Assembly (NCBI GenBank): GCA_026182355.1
Contig: JAPFBL010000236.1
Location: 186,001-250,000 of the forward strand
Source: Hermatobates lingyangjiaoensis
Taxonomy: Eukaryota > Arthropoda > Insecta > Hemiptera > Hermatobatidae
Direction of reading: 5' to 3'
Length of the DNA stretch: 64,000 bases
In this document: positions 1 to 11,499 of the stretch, in pieces
Numbering within the stretch: the stretch's first letter is position 1
Layout of the letters: the number at the start of each line of letters is the position of its first letter
Translations under genes and position numbers: made by a program
Notes under the pieces: generated by a model
Databases searched by the model: none
Told to the model about the DNA's origin: nothing
Seen by the model: the letters and a program-made list of their open reading frames with translations, nothing else

Positions 1-2109
1 ACTAAACATTGCTTGTTTTAAAATTTAATATTTGAGATTCCTGCATTGATAATATTATACAGTTAGTAATTTTAACAATTCTGGCTCGCAAACATCTTAC
101 TTGAGTACCACAATTAAAAATAACTGACAACCGAATTTACTTTGTGTTAACTTTGGCAAAATTCAACTAGTTGTCTTGATTGTGCGAAAGCAAGTAGTGA
201 CTGCACTCTAATATATAAGATTTTCTAGATAAATGTTGTCTTTTCAGAAAAGTTCTATACCTAGTAACGTCATTATTAAAAGGGAGGCATCTATCATTCT
301 AATTAATTATAATGATAATTATAATAATTATCAAATATTATAATTTACTTTTTGATAATGTATAAGTCATAAACATTGGAGCTTACCAAGCAAGAGTACC
401 AATATATACTCCTTAGGAGATATTTTTTTTTTATTGCAGGATATCCTACATTGCTTCACAAGCATTAATTTATATTCTGCACAATAATTCTTATTTTTAC
501 AATATAGTCATATAATTTTGTTAATAAAATAAACATGTTTGTCTTGTTAAGTCACTATTATAGAATATAAATAATATAACGGTGACTCAGTAATGTACGC
601 ATGAAATGTCCTGCACTTAACTTGTTTCTAAGGTTAAAAACTGTGCAAACATTTTACATATTCTTTATAATATTGTTTTGAAATTAATGAGGCCACTCCT
701 CCCCAGGAAGTAAAGTAAAACCTTCCGAATGAGAGTCAGTCAGTCTAAACCATTTAATACCATCAAAATTAATATATGGTTTAGCCACTTGAAAACTGAT
801 CGTAATAATTTTTATTGATTTTTACGTAATTGATTTATTACAATAAATATCAATACATTACAATAAATTGATCAGTGGAGAATATCACACACTATGAAAG
901 AAAAACTCTTTATTTTGAAGCAATTTTCAAATATAAGAGGGTTTATAATTGGCATAATCCATTAGTGTGATACTAAGGTATAACTTGAATTAAAAACCAT
1001 AAAAGTATGCTCAGCTTGGTATAGAGAAAGAATTGAAGTATGATATAAGTATGATACTTGGGAAAATTATACGTTAATAAGAGAAACTTATATGTAAGTC
1101 TCAGTATAATGGTTCAATTGAATCCATTTTTACGGCCCGAATTAGACATAATTCAAAATCAGTCAAGCACTGAAGACAATATACGCTTCTGCGCTCTTTC
1201 TTATAGCTTTTCTTGGAGATGGACATTTTCTGAAACCAGTCAAACACAGAAGACCAGTAAAGTTTTACAATAACAGAAAAAAACTGATAGTTTTGACCAT
1301 TGATAAAATGCAATGTTGATGGCATTTATAAGTTTCGGCATTTTGGAAGATGGAAGATGAACGCAGAGACCTTCTGCGTTCCTTCTTCAGGAGAGGATAT
1401 ACAAAGGCCTGAAACCGATCGAGCACAGAATACAACATAAGCATTTGCAACGTTCAAATTATCTACTTCTTTTTTTTTCAAATGATACTAAGCACCTAAT
1501 TGGAGATAGGCTATGTTTGGAATTCAGCTGGGTTCAAGCCTATTACCCGACAGCGTGGTCAAGAGGCAAGATAGCGGCTTTGGTGACAGTTGTGGCAGGC
1601 CTGTTCGATTATATTTAGCCGTGTGGGTGGCAGGTGACCGCCTTGTGACCGCACTCATCAGCAAACCCTTAAATTAGTCACTCCCTGCTCCAATATTCCT
1701 ACTCTAATCCTAGCTGAAATTCCTAGCTATAGCATACTTCATGAGACCAAAGAAAGAGCTCATATATAGGAAATATGAACCAAACAAAGAGTCAATATTC
1801 TTAATTCAAATTGCCCCAGTATGATAATACAGTCTAACTCTTATAACATATTTTAAGAAAAAATGCTGTAACAATGAAAACACTTGACCCTACAATCAGC
1901 AGAAAAACTACAACAATTTGAACTCTTATTGTGTCCAGTTTCGATCGTGTTTCGTTTTATTAAGTGAAGTATATATGTATATATAATCTCCAAAAATTGT
2001 TATTGACCTCTTCTATTCTATTCTATTTGTATGGATCTGTTGGTCTCAAAAATTTATGTTAATTCTCTATGTGAGTTGTAGATTGTTTTTCTAAATTTAT
2101 TATAGTTTT
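1..2109. other. AT-rich non-coding sequence, nothing recognised
   Basis: No exon-like splice pairs or recognisable elements. A slightly GC-richer unique patch lies at about 1530-1680. The short ORFs near 1.1-1.45 kb have no supporting features. Confidence 0.5.
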
Positions 2110-2245
2110 TACTCTAATTTTAGCCCTGAAGATGATGTACAAATACATCGAAACGTTGGCCTACGAAGGAGTTTATTTTCTTTTATTTGACCTAGCCCTC
2201 AATAACAAAACATGGAATAAAACATAGAATATATATATATAATTA
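2110..2245 (+). repeat. 3'-tail repeat (family F) with hammerhead-like core at 2126-2153
   Basis: From TACTCTAATTTTAG onward this copy matches 52173-52276 through a shared tail ending CTCAATAACAAAACAT, and both run into (TA)n. Both contain CTGAAGA, one T, a perfect hairpin GATGTA-CAAA-TACATC, then GAAAC. The layout resembles a hammerhead-ribozyme core, as found in Penelope-like elements. The extra base before stem II is atypical, so activity is unproven. Confidence 0.6.
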
Positions 2246-2577
2246 TAGTTTCACAAAAAAAAACGCATAAAAAGAACTGATACAATTCACTTAGATGTTT
2301 ACTCGAGTAAGTTTTTCATATACCGGGAAAATGAAATGTACTGAGACATTTAAAGTAGTTTCTTTTTCTTGATTTAGTTCTCTGATAACATGATCAGGTG
2401 TGGTCTGGTGGTATCGTGATTGCTTTACTGATGAACAGTGGTATGACATTAAGCACGCAAGTAAATAAAATTACAATTTCATAATAAAATCAACACTAAA
2501 TTTTCCTCAGCTGAACGAAAGGGTCCTAGGAAAAGCGTTTCTTAATGGCAACAGGTTGACAGGGCCAGAATTCACAT

Positions 2578-2943
2578 AGGTTAGGTTAGGTTGCAATTTC
2601 AGTCCCACGGGAGAACATTTGGACCTTGTAGTATCACACAATGAATACTCTACATTGTGAGTCCTAATTTTTCCTGACTTAATTATATTTAAAGTAGGGA
2701 TTTTTAACGAGTTCTTGACATTGCACAGTCTCGGGACCAACTTCTAACATCGGTTGTCTTACCACCTCTTGGTAGAATGGTCGAGATACCGAAGTATACA
2801 TAAAGTCAAAACAGGCTTAGCATCCTTTCCGAGGGACGATATGCTCAGATTTTTTCACCTCCCGTATGAATAAATCAAGAGCCAGAGTAGGTATTGAACC
2901 CCGGATCTACCAGTCCAGAGGCCAGCACGTTACCCTGGTCCCA
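2578..2943 (-). mobile_element. tRNA-derived SINE, minus orientation
   Basis: Read on the minus strand it has a degraded tRNA-like head (GGGACCAGGGTAACGTGCT, then GGGGTTCAATACC as the B box), the family body (CTCGATTTATTCA, GAGCCTGT, AATGTAGA), and a tail ending in two to three AACCT units. On the + strand the tail reads as TTAGG-type repeats at 2579-2593. Related copies lie at 9.8, 12.4, 20.1 and 43.8 kb. Confidence 0.75.
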
Positions 2944-3085
2944 AGAATCGATATAAGAAATCACCAATTCTTAATCAAACCTCAACGGTGGGATGGCTCA
3001 ATAACTTTGTAATTTTACACTATTTGACCTGTGGAATTCAATATATTAAGTAACCAAGATAAAATAAACAGATTTCACTTCCTCA

Positions 3086-3388
3086 AATACCTAATTTTTA
3101 CTTTGAGATCTATATTTCTGGTCATCTTCAGGTTACAAGCTTAACAGACAAACTGCGTAAAGTTCGGCTTACCTTCAAAAATAACTGACTTAACAACCAA
3201 TAACACAACTTAACACGTAATAAACTGACAAAAACAACATGTCTCACAGTAATTGTAATCAATTAATTATGTGTTAAGCATTGTTTTTGGTTGTTAAATG
3301 TAATAAATGTTAATGCACGCTGAATTTCATATAGTTTGCGTTAAGTTTGTAGGCTGAAGATATAGCTCAAAATAAAAATTAGGTATTT
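3086..3388. repeat. Diverged foldback repeat
   Basis: The left arm, from AATACCTAATTTTTA through TCTTCAGG and GCTTAACAGACAAACTG (to about 3165), is complementary to the right arm at about 3325-3388, which ends AAAAATTAGGTATT. The outward reading of each arm contains CTGAAGAT, the start of the module seen in other foldbacks, but no intact hairpin-GAAA follows. Confidence 0.5.
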
Positions 3389-3396
3389 AGTTTCGT

Positions 3397-3900
3397 ATTT
3401 AGTGAAGCTTCTGTCTAGAATCTTCAAAGAATGCTGCTGAAGATTCTAGAATCTTCATTCTGCAACAGGTGAAGCATGAGCTTTATAATTTACACTAAAT
3501 TAATCACTCCAGATGCAAGTCAAAGTGGAAGACAACGAATGGCACAATTGTGGCATTTCTGTTTGAAACCTAAAGAACATACTAGCAATAACATTAAGAC
3601 ATAGACAGCAAGTGCTAAACAGTTTCGATTTTGAAGCATCGGCATTATATCCAAAATATTTTTAATCAGTTTTATTTTACTAGCTGATTTCTTTAGTTTC
3701 CTACAGAATATTGTTTACTTCCATTGAAATGTTTACGCCACATTCCATGGAAGAGACTATCTTCATTAGCAGGCGATTCCAATACTACTTTTTTTTACGT
3801 TACCTAAAGATGTTTATCTATCCACAAACAGGTTTCATATTCTTTCTTTATCATCAGTCTAAAAAAGACGAAATATCATAATGGGTACCCCAATAACATT
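3397..3900. other. AT-rich spacer
   Basis: It contains a short local dyad around 3416-3462 (TCTAGAATCTTCA against TGAAGATTCTAGA). Nothing else is recognised. Confidence 0.5.
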
Positions 3901-4072
3901 ATCAAACCGCAATATGAAATGGAAAAAAAAGACTACGATCTTTCAACCGTAACAAGCGGTTTTCGTCACCGTCAAAAACCCAAATCTTAGATAGATATTA
4001 GTCTTTTTTTCCATTTCTTATTGAGGTTTGATCATTGATTGTTATTTCTCGTGTTTATTGTGAAATCTTGTT
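3901..4072. repeat. Foldback family A, degenerate copy ending in (TA)n
   Basis: The left arm starts ATCAAACCGCAATATGAAATGG. The right arm ends with the family tail (GTTTGATCATTGATTGTTAT, then a GTGTTTATTGTGAAATC end) followed by TATATA. The diagnostic GATCTTTCAACCGTAACAAG segment is present on the left; the right-arm counterpart is shortened. Other copies lie at 23.1, 31.7, 47.5, 47.6, 57.2, 59.1 and 63.6 kb. Confidence 0.7.
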
Positions 4073-4496
4073 TTATATATATATATATATATATACTATT
4101 ATATATGTAGGATATCATAAAACCGAAAATAGTTAGCATCACATAATTCATATCTAATTTCTTCTTTTCCTGAGACAAAACAACAAGCTCAGCATAAAAA
4201 TTTCACTTTTTTAAGGAGTACTTTATATTAATAAATATCAGGGTTTTCTGTTTTTATTGAAATCTATTTTATAAATTGATATTTTGATAAAATCCAATGA
4301 TTCTTGTTTTATAGTTGATATTTAATATATATAGGACCCTATGCGATTGACATTTTCTTACAGGGTCAGAAGTTTAAAAGACTGTTCTCAAGTTTAATAA
4401 ACGAACTTTTATTTATATTGACAGGAATATTTAAGAAAAGGCAGTAAAATGTGTATAATAATATTAAATTATATACAAATGGATAAACTGAGGGAC

Positions 4497-4544
<48 letters not shown>

Positions 4545-4598
4545 AGGGAGGGAGGGAGAGAGAGAGAGAGAGGGATAGAGAGAGAGATAGACAGAGAT
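4497..4598. repeat. (GATA)n/(GA)n microsatellite
   Basis: Uninterrupted GATA units pass into GA runs with a few GGGA variants. Confidence 0.9.
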
Positions 4599-4599
4599 T

Positions 4600-5365
4600 A
4601 ATATCCTTGGATATTAATAAGTGCCAAAATAATCATCAGAACTACTGTGATACAACTACCTCTACAAATAATTAATTGTTATATCGCTTATAATGTACAT
4701 AAATGAAAATCATGTGGTTTCTCTACCAGAGACTTGTTTGTTTTGAGTTTAACAATTTCCTTATGGAATTTTGATTACAATTTATTTGAACTCTTGATAA
4801 ATTTATTAATATTTTTGTATTTTATCACGATAAGACATCAGTTTAATAGAAAAAACCGGTAAAAATCAACTATAGTGAAATCAACAAGATTAATTAACTT
4901 TAATTTCAATTAATTTAATTAATTGAAAAGTTGAAATTGAAACATGCAATCTACTTGTTTTCGCATCACTATTTATTCAATGGAACTAGATATCATTAAA
5001 GACAGAGAATGAGCACTTCCCCAAGAAACAATAAAATCAGATAAGTATGCAAATATTATGTGAGCAAATTTAAACTATTTTGCAAAATTTAATCTGAAAA
5101 TGGAACCATAAACGGATGAAATTTATCACAATAAGGAACAAAGTTTCATTCTTTACACTTTAAAATATTTTGGGTTTTTTTTACTTTCCCTAAAATAAAA
5201 CGGAACTAATTCAAGAGAAGGTAATAGAGTGTAAAATTAATTTTTATACGTTAATTCTATGTATCGTAAACAAAACTGGGGTTTGCAAAATGTTTGGGCT
5301 AGTTTGTATTAGGTAAAAAGGTTCCACAAAGTTATGGAAATTAAAACATGTAGCTTAAAATAAGA
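4600..5365. other. AT-rich spacer
   Basis: AT-rich sequence with a small dyad near 4893-4935 (AATTAATTT words). No gene or element is recognised. Confidence 0.5.
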
Positions 5366-5530
5366 CAGTTAATGGTTAAGTTGAATAAAGATAGATGGGA
5401 AAAAGTTGAAAGATTAGTTGTGTGTTGGGAGGAGTGTTACGGGAAGGATAGGGGTTTAGTGTGTTTTAATGAGGGTAAAGGTTAGGAAGAATGAAGTGAA
5501 TGGGTTGTTAGGAGGTGACTCAGAGGCAGG
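5366..5530. other. G/A-rich strand-asymmetric stretch beside the CpG patch
   Basis: The + strand is almost free of C for about 150 bp (many GGGA, GGTT and AGG words), so the minus strand is a long C/T tract. It sits immediately 3' of the small minus-strand ORF. It could be a transcription-coupled skew or an R-loop or polypyrimidine feature; nothing coding is seen. Confidence 0.35.
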
Positions 5531-5539
5531 CATTCAATG

Positions 5540-5731
5540 CTAACAAGCGTTAGGAGCCAATTGACCAGAGAAAAGACTTGCTAAAGATAGAAGACCTAAG
5601 TAGGGGTAGAGAAGAGAGGCGACGGCCACAGTGGAGGAGAGGCCGAAAACAGGCGGGAACAAGCACCAGACAAGGGCCAGGGTGACGACGAGGGCGAGGA
5701 GCAGCGAAAGGTCGGGCTCGCCGGCAGCCAT
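5540..5731 (-). CDS. Candidate first exon or small ORF with hydrophobic leader
   Basis: Seen: a minus-strand ATG at 5731 sits in GGCGGCATGG, an excellent Kozak context, within the most CpG-rich patch of the window. The 63-codon frame opens MAAGEPDLSLLLALVVTLAL, followed by further hydrophobic residues (VWCLFPPVFG, then Leu/Tyr/Ala-rich runs) to a stop at 5540. The N-terminus fits a signal peptide or signal anchor, and the rest could hold a second membrane segment. No strong GTAAGT donor lies inside the frame; weaker GT sites follow CTTAG and TCTCTG, so it may be a whole small ORF or a spliced start exon. It lies downstream of exon A on the same strand, so it cannot begin that gene; an internal promoter or a separate gene is implied. 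I do not recognise the product. Confidence 0.45.
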   Translation of the reverse strand: MAAGEPDLSLLLALVVTLALVWCLFPPVFGLSSTVAVASLLYPYLGLLSLASLFSGQLAPNAC

Positions 5732-5860
5732 GCCGCCTTCCGAGTGAGTGACCGCGGCCTGTCACCCCCCTATTTCGAGAGGTAGTTCAGAAATAAACAG
5801 CGCTGCTGGCGTCGCCCTCTCCACAGGTCACCTCTGTGCAGTAACAGTACTGCACCTTAT
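5732..5860 (-). promoter_or_regulatory. CpG-rich putative promoter/5' UTR for the 5731 start codon
   Basis: GC-rich sequence with repeated CG dinucleotides lies just upstream (minus-strand sense) of the strong-Kozak ATG, in an otherwise very AT-rich window. No TATA box at a useful distance is evident. The promoter role is inferred from composition and position only. Confidence 0.3.
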
Positions 5861-6297
5861 TATTTATTCCGTTATTGTGATATTTGATCTGTATACCTGA
5901 CGCACACAATTACAGCCTTACGCCATCAGACCTGTCCTAGGGGTGGATACCCCTCAATGCTTCAAACAGACGTATACGCAACAAATAATGATGCCAGAAC
6001 AAAATAAATAATATTGACAAAGTCATTGAGATCTGAACGCTTTCTTTCTTTAAAATTTGGTGCATAGGGTGGTGGAAAGTATAGCATACTTGTGAATTAA
6101 CACTCATGTTAGCCAGAGACAGCTCTAATTTCCGGATTGATTTTACATCGGGAGAAAATGTTATTTACCGTTTACCGTTAAATTGTGTATGACACATACA
6201 CAATTGTACCCATTTATAATTTTTTTTTTGTTCCATCACCAACATAAATATTTGCATTATTGTTTGGCAACGATATAAAATAAAAACGTTCCCCTTA

Positions 6298-6535
6298 ATC
6301 TGGGTTCAATACCTATTCTGACCCTCGATTTATTCACTTGTGAGACGAAAGACGTTAAGCCGTCGATCCCAACCGTGTTTGATGTCAGGTACTCTTTTAA
6401 GATCTCAACTCTAAATACAATTGGGTCAGGCAAAATTTAGATCTCCCAATGTAGAATCATTCTTCATTGTCTGGTATCACAAAGGGCCAATATTCGGCCT
6501 ATTGGGACTGCTACTGCAACCTAACCAACCTTCAC
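6298..6535 (+). mobile_element. tRNA-derived SINE, 5'-truncated
   Basis: It begins at the B-box region (GGGTTCAATACC), and carries the family body (GATTTATTCA, CCGTCGATCCCAACCGTG, GTCAGGTACTC) and the 3' part GGGCCAATATTCGGCC with GGGACTGCTACTGCAACCTAACC. The A-box half is missing. Flanks 5861-6297 and 6536-7445 show nothing further that I recognise, apart from a 103-codon open frame at 7042-7353 on the + strand with no domain or splice support. Confidence 0.75.
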
Positions 6536-7444
6536 CTTAGTAGTAGTAACATGACCTAGAAAGTGGATTTCTAGCACTTCAGTTTTAACTTGAGTTGCGA
6601 GCGATTTCCGACTAACCTTAGTAAAATCTTAACAGAAAATCTCGGTTTGCGACGAGTGTGAGTGAAAATCATTCCAAGGTTGCCAAATGGGTCTGCAGCA
6701 ACAACTCTGCTTGGACATTGGACAAAGCCTGCTTCAAAGTTCTAAGTCAGACTGTATGACGGTCGTCTTATTGTTGATGAGATGGTCTATGCATATGATT
6801 CATTATTAGTAATATGCATTACTGATGGGTGTATGCTTATCACTTAGTACAAATGTACATAACCAAAATTGTAATAACAAAAAAAAGCACAGCAGGTTTT
6901 CAGCAGCAACGTCAAGTCAATGTTGACGTTTTTTATTTTTATTTACAGAGATTTTATATACTGAATAGGCACCAGAAGGTCAAAAGATAATAAGGAATAC
7001 CTTCTGGAGTTTAAGTAACACCTTCGCGATGATTTAGACAAATGGAAATGTGGGCGGCGAGAGACTTCAACATGAGACAATGCGCCCGCTCAAACTGCCC
7101 ACATGGTCCAAGCTTACCTTGCCTAAAACAACACTCCACTTGCTCCATCAACTCCCTGCTCTCTAAACATGACAGCTGTGACTCTCTGCGCTTCTTAAAC
7201 AGCGAACAAACCGTGAAAGGGAAACAAACCGTTTACCTCGAGAAACGAAATTACGAAATATGCGACAGCATAGCTCTAGAGTATAGCAATTACGGAATTC
7301 GAGATATGTCACCAGCAGGGGTAGCACTGCTATTGGAACTGGTGAACTCATAACAAGAGTGTTTTAAAGCTGATTCAACAAAATTTGTAAAGTTTACACA
7401 ATTCTTTTTTTACGTGATTCAAGGTAGATACTTTTTTGACAGAA

Positions 7445-7445
<1 letters not shown>

Positions 7446-7524
<79 letters not shown>
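7446..7524. repeat. (TC)n(TA)n microsatellite flanking the large palindrome
   Basis: A pure TC run of about 34 nt passes directly into a TA run, which is then followed by the left arm of the palindrome. Confidence 0.9.
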
Positions 7525-8478
7525 CAATAAAATAAAAAACGAAGGAAACACACAGAAAGACACAGACATAACTCACATCGATATTTCGACAATCGTCGTC
7601 ATCAGGAGGTGCGAAGAGTCCCGCAGGAAGACAGGGCGGTACTGAAGTCGGAAACCGCAGCCAGTACCCCACCACTTACCACCAAGCGGGGGAAGGGAGG
7701 GAAGGAAATGAAGAGCCAAATTAAGACGTAAAAGGAACGAGTAAAAATTATAACTATAAAAAATTATAAAAAAGTAGATAAATCAAATTAAAATTAATAA
7801 AAATAATAAATAAAAAGTAAAATAAAAAATAATAAATAAATAAATAAAAAATAATAAATAAATAAATAAAAAATAATAAATAAATAAATAAATCATAAAT
7901 AAATTATCGGTTGAGGTTGAGTCCGGGGGAAGAGCGAGCATCAAGTAAGCATATGTATGCCTCATACATATACATACATATACACATACATATATACTCA
8001 TACATATACACATACATATACATATACATATGAGGCATACATATGCTTACTTGATGCTCGCTCTTCCCCCGGACTCAACCTCAACCGATAATTTATTTAT
8101 GATTTATTTATTTATTTATTATTTTTTATTTATTTATTTATTATTTTTTATTTATTTATTTATTATTTTTTATTTTACTTTTTATTTATTATTTTTATTA
8201 ATTTTAATTTGATTTATCTACTTTTTTATAATTTTTTATAGTTATAATTTTTACTCGTTCCTTTTACGTCTTAATTTGGCTCTTCATTTCCTTCCCTCCC
8301 TTCCCCCGCTTGGTGGTAAGTGGTGGGGTACTGGCTGCGGTTTCCGACTTCAGTACCGCCCTGTCTTCCTGCGGGACTCTTCGCTCTTCGCACCTCCTGA
8401 TGACGACGATTGTCGAAATATCGATGTGAGTTATGTCTGTGTCTTTCTGTGTGTTTCCTTCGTTTTTTATTTTATTGT
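7524..8478. repeat. Giant near-perfect palindrome (arms about 445 bp, spacer about 62 bp)
   Basis: The left arm 7524-7967 is nearly the exact reverse complement of the right arm 8029-8478; a visible difference is a few extra bases (CTCTTCG) near 8378. The arms contain, from outside in: the foldback family I terminus (GAAGGAAACACACAGAAAGA), the module CTGATGA-C-GAC-GATT-GTC-GAAA (right arm 8397-8418), a GC-rich block, a long A/T block of AAATAAT words, and a second GC-rich block. The spacer is CATATA-rich. The near-identity means every open frame appears twice, so these frames are not evidence of genes. A 170-bp relative lies at 58.9 kb and a diverged one at 55.75 kb. Confidence 0.9.
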
Positions 8479-8583
8479 AAAAAAGTCCGCTGGACCGTTT
8501 CTTTTAGTTGTATTTATATATATACTTATAAAAATCTGATGACCGATCTTGTTTTATTGTCTGAATAAATAATAAAATGTACG

Positions 8584-8657
8584 TCATTTTGTGGGATTCG
8601 AACCCACGAACTTTACTTTGGAAGTCCAGTGCACTACGCTCTGGGCTAAGGGGGCTT
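8584..8657 (-). tRNA. tRNA-like sequence, probably a pseudogene or SINE head
   Basis: On the minus strand: A-box-like TTAGCCCAGAGCG, a possible anticodon loop CTTCCAA (TCC, glycine), and a perfect T arm GTGGG-TTCGAAT-CCCAC containing a consensus B box. The 5' end (GCCCCCT) does not pair with the 3' end (AAAATGA), so the acceptor stem is broken. A functional tRNA gene is therefore unlikely; a tRNA-derived remnant is the best reading. Confidence 0.45.
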
Positions 8658-8659
8658 TC

Positions 8660-9127
8660 TTGTAATACAATTCCAATACCTGATATAAATAACGTAAGGT
8701 ATAAGTCAACTAGAGGTGAAGCCTTGGATGTTGCGCATAGTTGAAACTTCGAATACCTGTTAATTTCAGTTTATCCCCGATCATACAAACAAATATTAAA
8801 GAAAACTGTGAGAAATATATTACTTTACAAATAGCAGCATTAAAAGGAAAGAAGAATGAAAAATAAATTCTCTCAACATAAGTCATGTAAAATTATTGAC
8901 TGCAGATGTAATATCTATTTCTGTTATAGAATAAACCTTACCAGTTTTTTCTAGGAAAGATCTTAGTCCCATTTTTGGAATGTAATTGTTGTTTAGACGA
9001 TATTTTTTTATTGCACGTTTTATTTACTTTTAAATATAAATTTAAAAATAATCTTAAAAATATAGATGATTTTAGAACTAAAGCATTGAATATGAAGGAG
9101 TTTTGGAATAAACTGAATTAAACTTAC
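8660..9127. other. Intron-like AT-rich sequence downstream of exon A
   Basis: No terminal exon, polyadenylation context or element is recognised. Sequence 9233-9814, upstream of exon A, is likewise unremarkable. Confidence 0.5.
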
Positions 9128-9232
9128 CGTGAACAACACTGGTTGAGACGGAGACTTTGCCGTCTGAAGACATTGCACTGTGTGATGAGGAAACTGTTTG
9201 GGAGCTTTGCATTTGGCGGGACACAGTGCGAC
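9128..9232 (-). CDS. Internal coding exon A, Ser/Thr/Val-rich (35 codons, phase 1-1)
   Basis: Seen: the minus-strand acceptor is TTTTGTTATAG before 9232 and the donor is GTTCACG|GTAAGT at 9128. The length is 105 nt, phase 1 at both ends. The peptide is strongly Ser/Thr/Val-rich with a GRTVSRQMQSSQTVSSSHS start and an SSDGKVSVSTSVV end. It has no recognisable domain; the composition suits a disordered, phosphorylatable linker. It is the last exon of the series within the window, 7.6 kb downstream of exon B. Inferred: it belongs to the same gene because strand, phase, size and composition agree; a cDNA would be needed to prove the joins. The gene must continue beyond the low-coordinate edge of the window unless it ends in an exon I could not see. 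Confidence 0.7.
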
Positions 9233-9814
9233 CTATAACAAAACGAAACATGAATGACTTAAGAAAGAGCAGGGAATCCACCAAGAAAGGGAATACACTT
9301 TAAGGAGCCCAGTGGCAGATTTACTAACATTGCTTTCAAACGGAATCATAATGAAATTGCTATACTTAGAACTAACATGTTACTCTGTTAATATACTTTG
9401 AACTCAACATAAGTACTCAGGAATATCGAAAAATATAAGGTATTCCGTACTAATGCGATGATTGGATATAAATAGATTATCAGATAAATTGGAATATCTT
9501 CTTGTTTTTTTGATCTTTTTGAACACACCCATCTTCAAGCGAGAATTGAACCCATTGGTACAGTAGTCACCTGCCAGTGTAACCAATCTTTTATAAATTT
9601 ACTGATTCAACATTTTATTTATTATTTTCTTTTATATATCAAATATATAGTTATGAAAGTATGATCGGATAAAAATTACTATATCTATTTTTACGTACAC
9701 GCCTTCAAGTTCTCTAAGCCAAGAAAATAGATTTTGCAAATTGGTCTGTCTGTCTGTGTGTGCATGCTTGTATAGTAGACATGGGCATGTAGGCGAATTG
9801 TTATACAGTAATAG

Positions 9815-10020
9815 GGGACCAGGTTAGCTCAGTGGTTAACGTACTCGCCTCTGGGTTGGTAATCCGGAGTTCGATTCCAACCTGACCCTCGATTCGTGAA
9901 TAAATCAAAGCACGTCGTCCCTCGGAGAGGACGTTAAGCCGTCGATCCCGAGTCTGTACGATGCCAGGTACTCGTTAAAGATCCCTGCTCGAATTCGCTT
10001 GAGTTAGGCAAAATTTAGGA
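9815..10020 (+). mobile_element. tRNA-derived SINE with good A and B boxes
   Basis: The head GGGACCAGGTTAGCTCAGTGG holds a consensus pol III A box, and GGAGTTCGATTCC is the B box about 35 nt later. The body has TGACCCTCGATTCGTGAAT, a CCTCGGAGAGGACGTTAAGC block and GAGTTAGGCAAAATTTAGGA. The 3' tail with the GGGCCAA and AACCT parts is absent. It lies in the intron upstream of exon A. Confidence 0.85.
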
Positions 10021-11499
10021 CTTAAGTCAGTAACTTGAGTTACAGCAAGTAACAAATTTATTTGTTATAGAATTTAAATTTAATTTCTGAACAAGTGCGT
10101 ATTTATAATGAAGTAAATGAACGTCATGTGGGGTCACACACCAGATTTTTTAAATTAATATTATTATTTTTTTTTGTAATTGTTATTTGAGGGTGACTAA
10201 AGGTCTGCGTTTTAAATTAAATGTTAGCTTTTAATTTGTTAAAAATGTTAAAATTTGTTAAAAGTATAAATTGGCATCGCTGTCAAACGACTCAATGACA
10301 ATACCAATTAGGTTATGTCACGTAGGTCTTAAAACTTGACGACTTCTGAAACAGAGTGAGGAAAAATTGTTCTACGAAGAAGAAGTATTCTAGTAACGTT
10401 TTTTCATTAAGTTACATGTTATCTATATAATGATATTCCAATAAACTTAAATTACAAACATAAATTTACCCCAGGAGTCCAATAGTAGTTATGTTTTGGT
10501 GATGGTCTGACTCCCTGCTTGTTCTAACCAATCTGTTATCACCGTCTGGGGCAGGAAAAGTCATTCTGATAATAATTACAAAGCGGATTCACCAACTATG
10601 ATGTAAATATGACATGCTTGTATACTGTTCATCATCAGTGAAACGCAGTTTTTATTGCTCTTTAGTTAAGTTCAGTACCATAGTGTGAACGGCTTGCTCT
10701 CTCTAGTAGTAGTAAAGAAATTAAAAGTGCTTGAAAGATTGGACTAGCATTCTAAATCGTTTTTTTGGAGTCACGAACAACATTTCATTAATTCAAATAG
10801 CCTCTATCCCACAGATCCCCTTACCTGTATGGGGCATTTGAACTCGTGTCAGCAGCAAACACACACTCAGACGTATGGGCGTGTACACATGCACAACACA
10901 TACTCAAACACGCCCAACACATGAGCACACACATACACATAAGTAACTGAACACACTTGCTAAGCACAAAAAAACGACATCTTTACATCTTAGAGATCTT
11001 ACTTTCGGGAAAATGTATAATTACTTCACTTCGAAATTGATATTGTTATTGTGATATTATATTATAATTTTATTAAACAATTATTTGACAACTAGTTGTG
11101 ACACGGTGAATAAGCAAAAATGCAAACTTAACTATTTATTTTCATTGGGAATCTGAAGTTTTCCCAGTCTATTCCCTTATTCCAAGGTGATAGATTGGTA
11201 TCTTCATATAATCTTACAGCAACGACCTTATCAGTTAATCGACTTATTCATTGTTTTAGATTATTATTTTACGATATTAGAACTAATCTCACAAACATTC
11301 ATAAACTTGAATGGTTCAAACCGCTTTGACAAGATAGTTATGACTACCGATTTGGTAGTTCACATTATGGCTTCACATTAACTTCCCGAATGGCTAACAA
11401 TTCGTGATGTTGATCGATAAAAACTTCCCTCCATCGATCATAGCAAGTGTTCCTAAATCGTCTACAAAAAGTTTTAACGTAAATGTTTTAACAACATTA
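10021..11499. other. AT-rich intronic-type sequence with a CA-rich patch
   Basis: A loose CA-rich stretch (ACACAC, CAACACA words) lies at 10856-10942. No gene, intact element or RNA is recognised. Confidence 0.5.

Noticed and set aside
7042..7353. 103-codon + strand ORF
   Set aside because: No domain, no splice sites, no Kozak or CpG support; Cys/Asn/Ser-rich composition is compatible with chance.
7783..8212. Identical open frames on both strands (MRHTYAYLMLAL...)
   Set aside because: They are mirror images produced by the palindrome arms; most of the frame is A/T repeat translated as Leu/Ile/Tyr/Phe.
8584..8657. Functional tRNA-Gly gene
   Set aside because: The T arm and B box are excellent but the acceptor stem does not pair and no T-run terminator follows closely.
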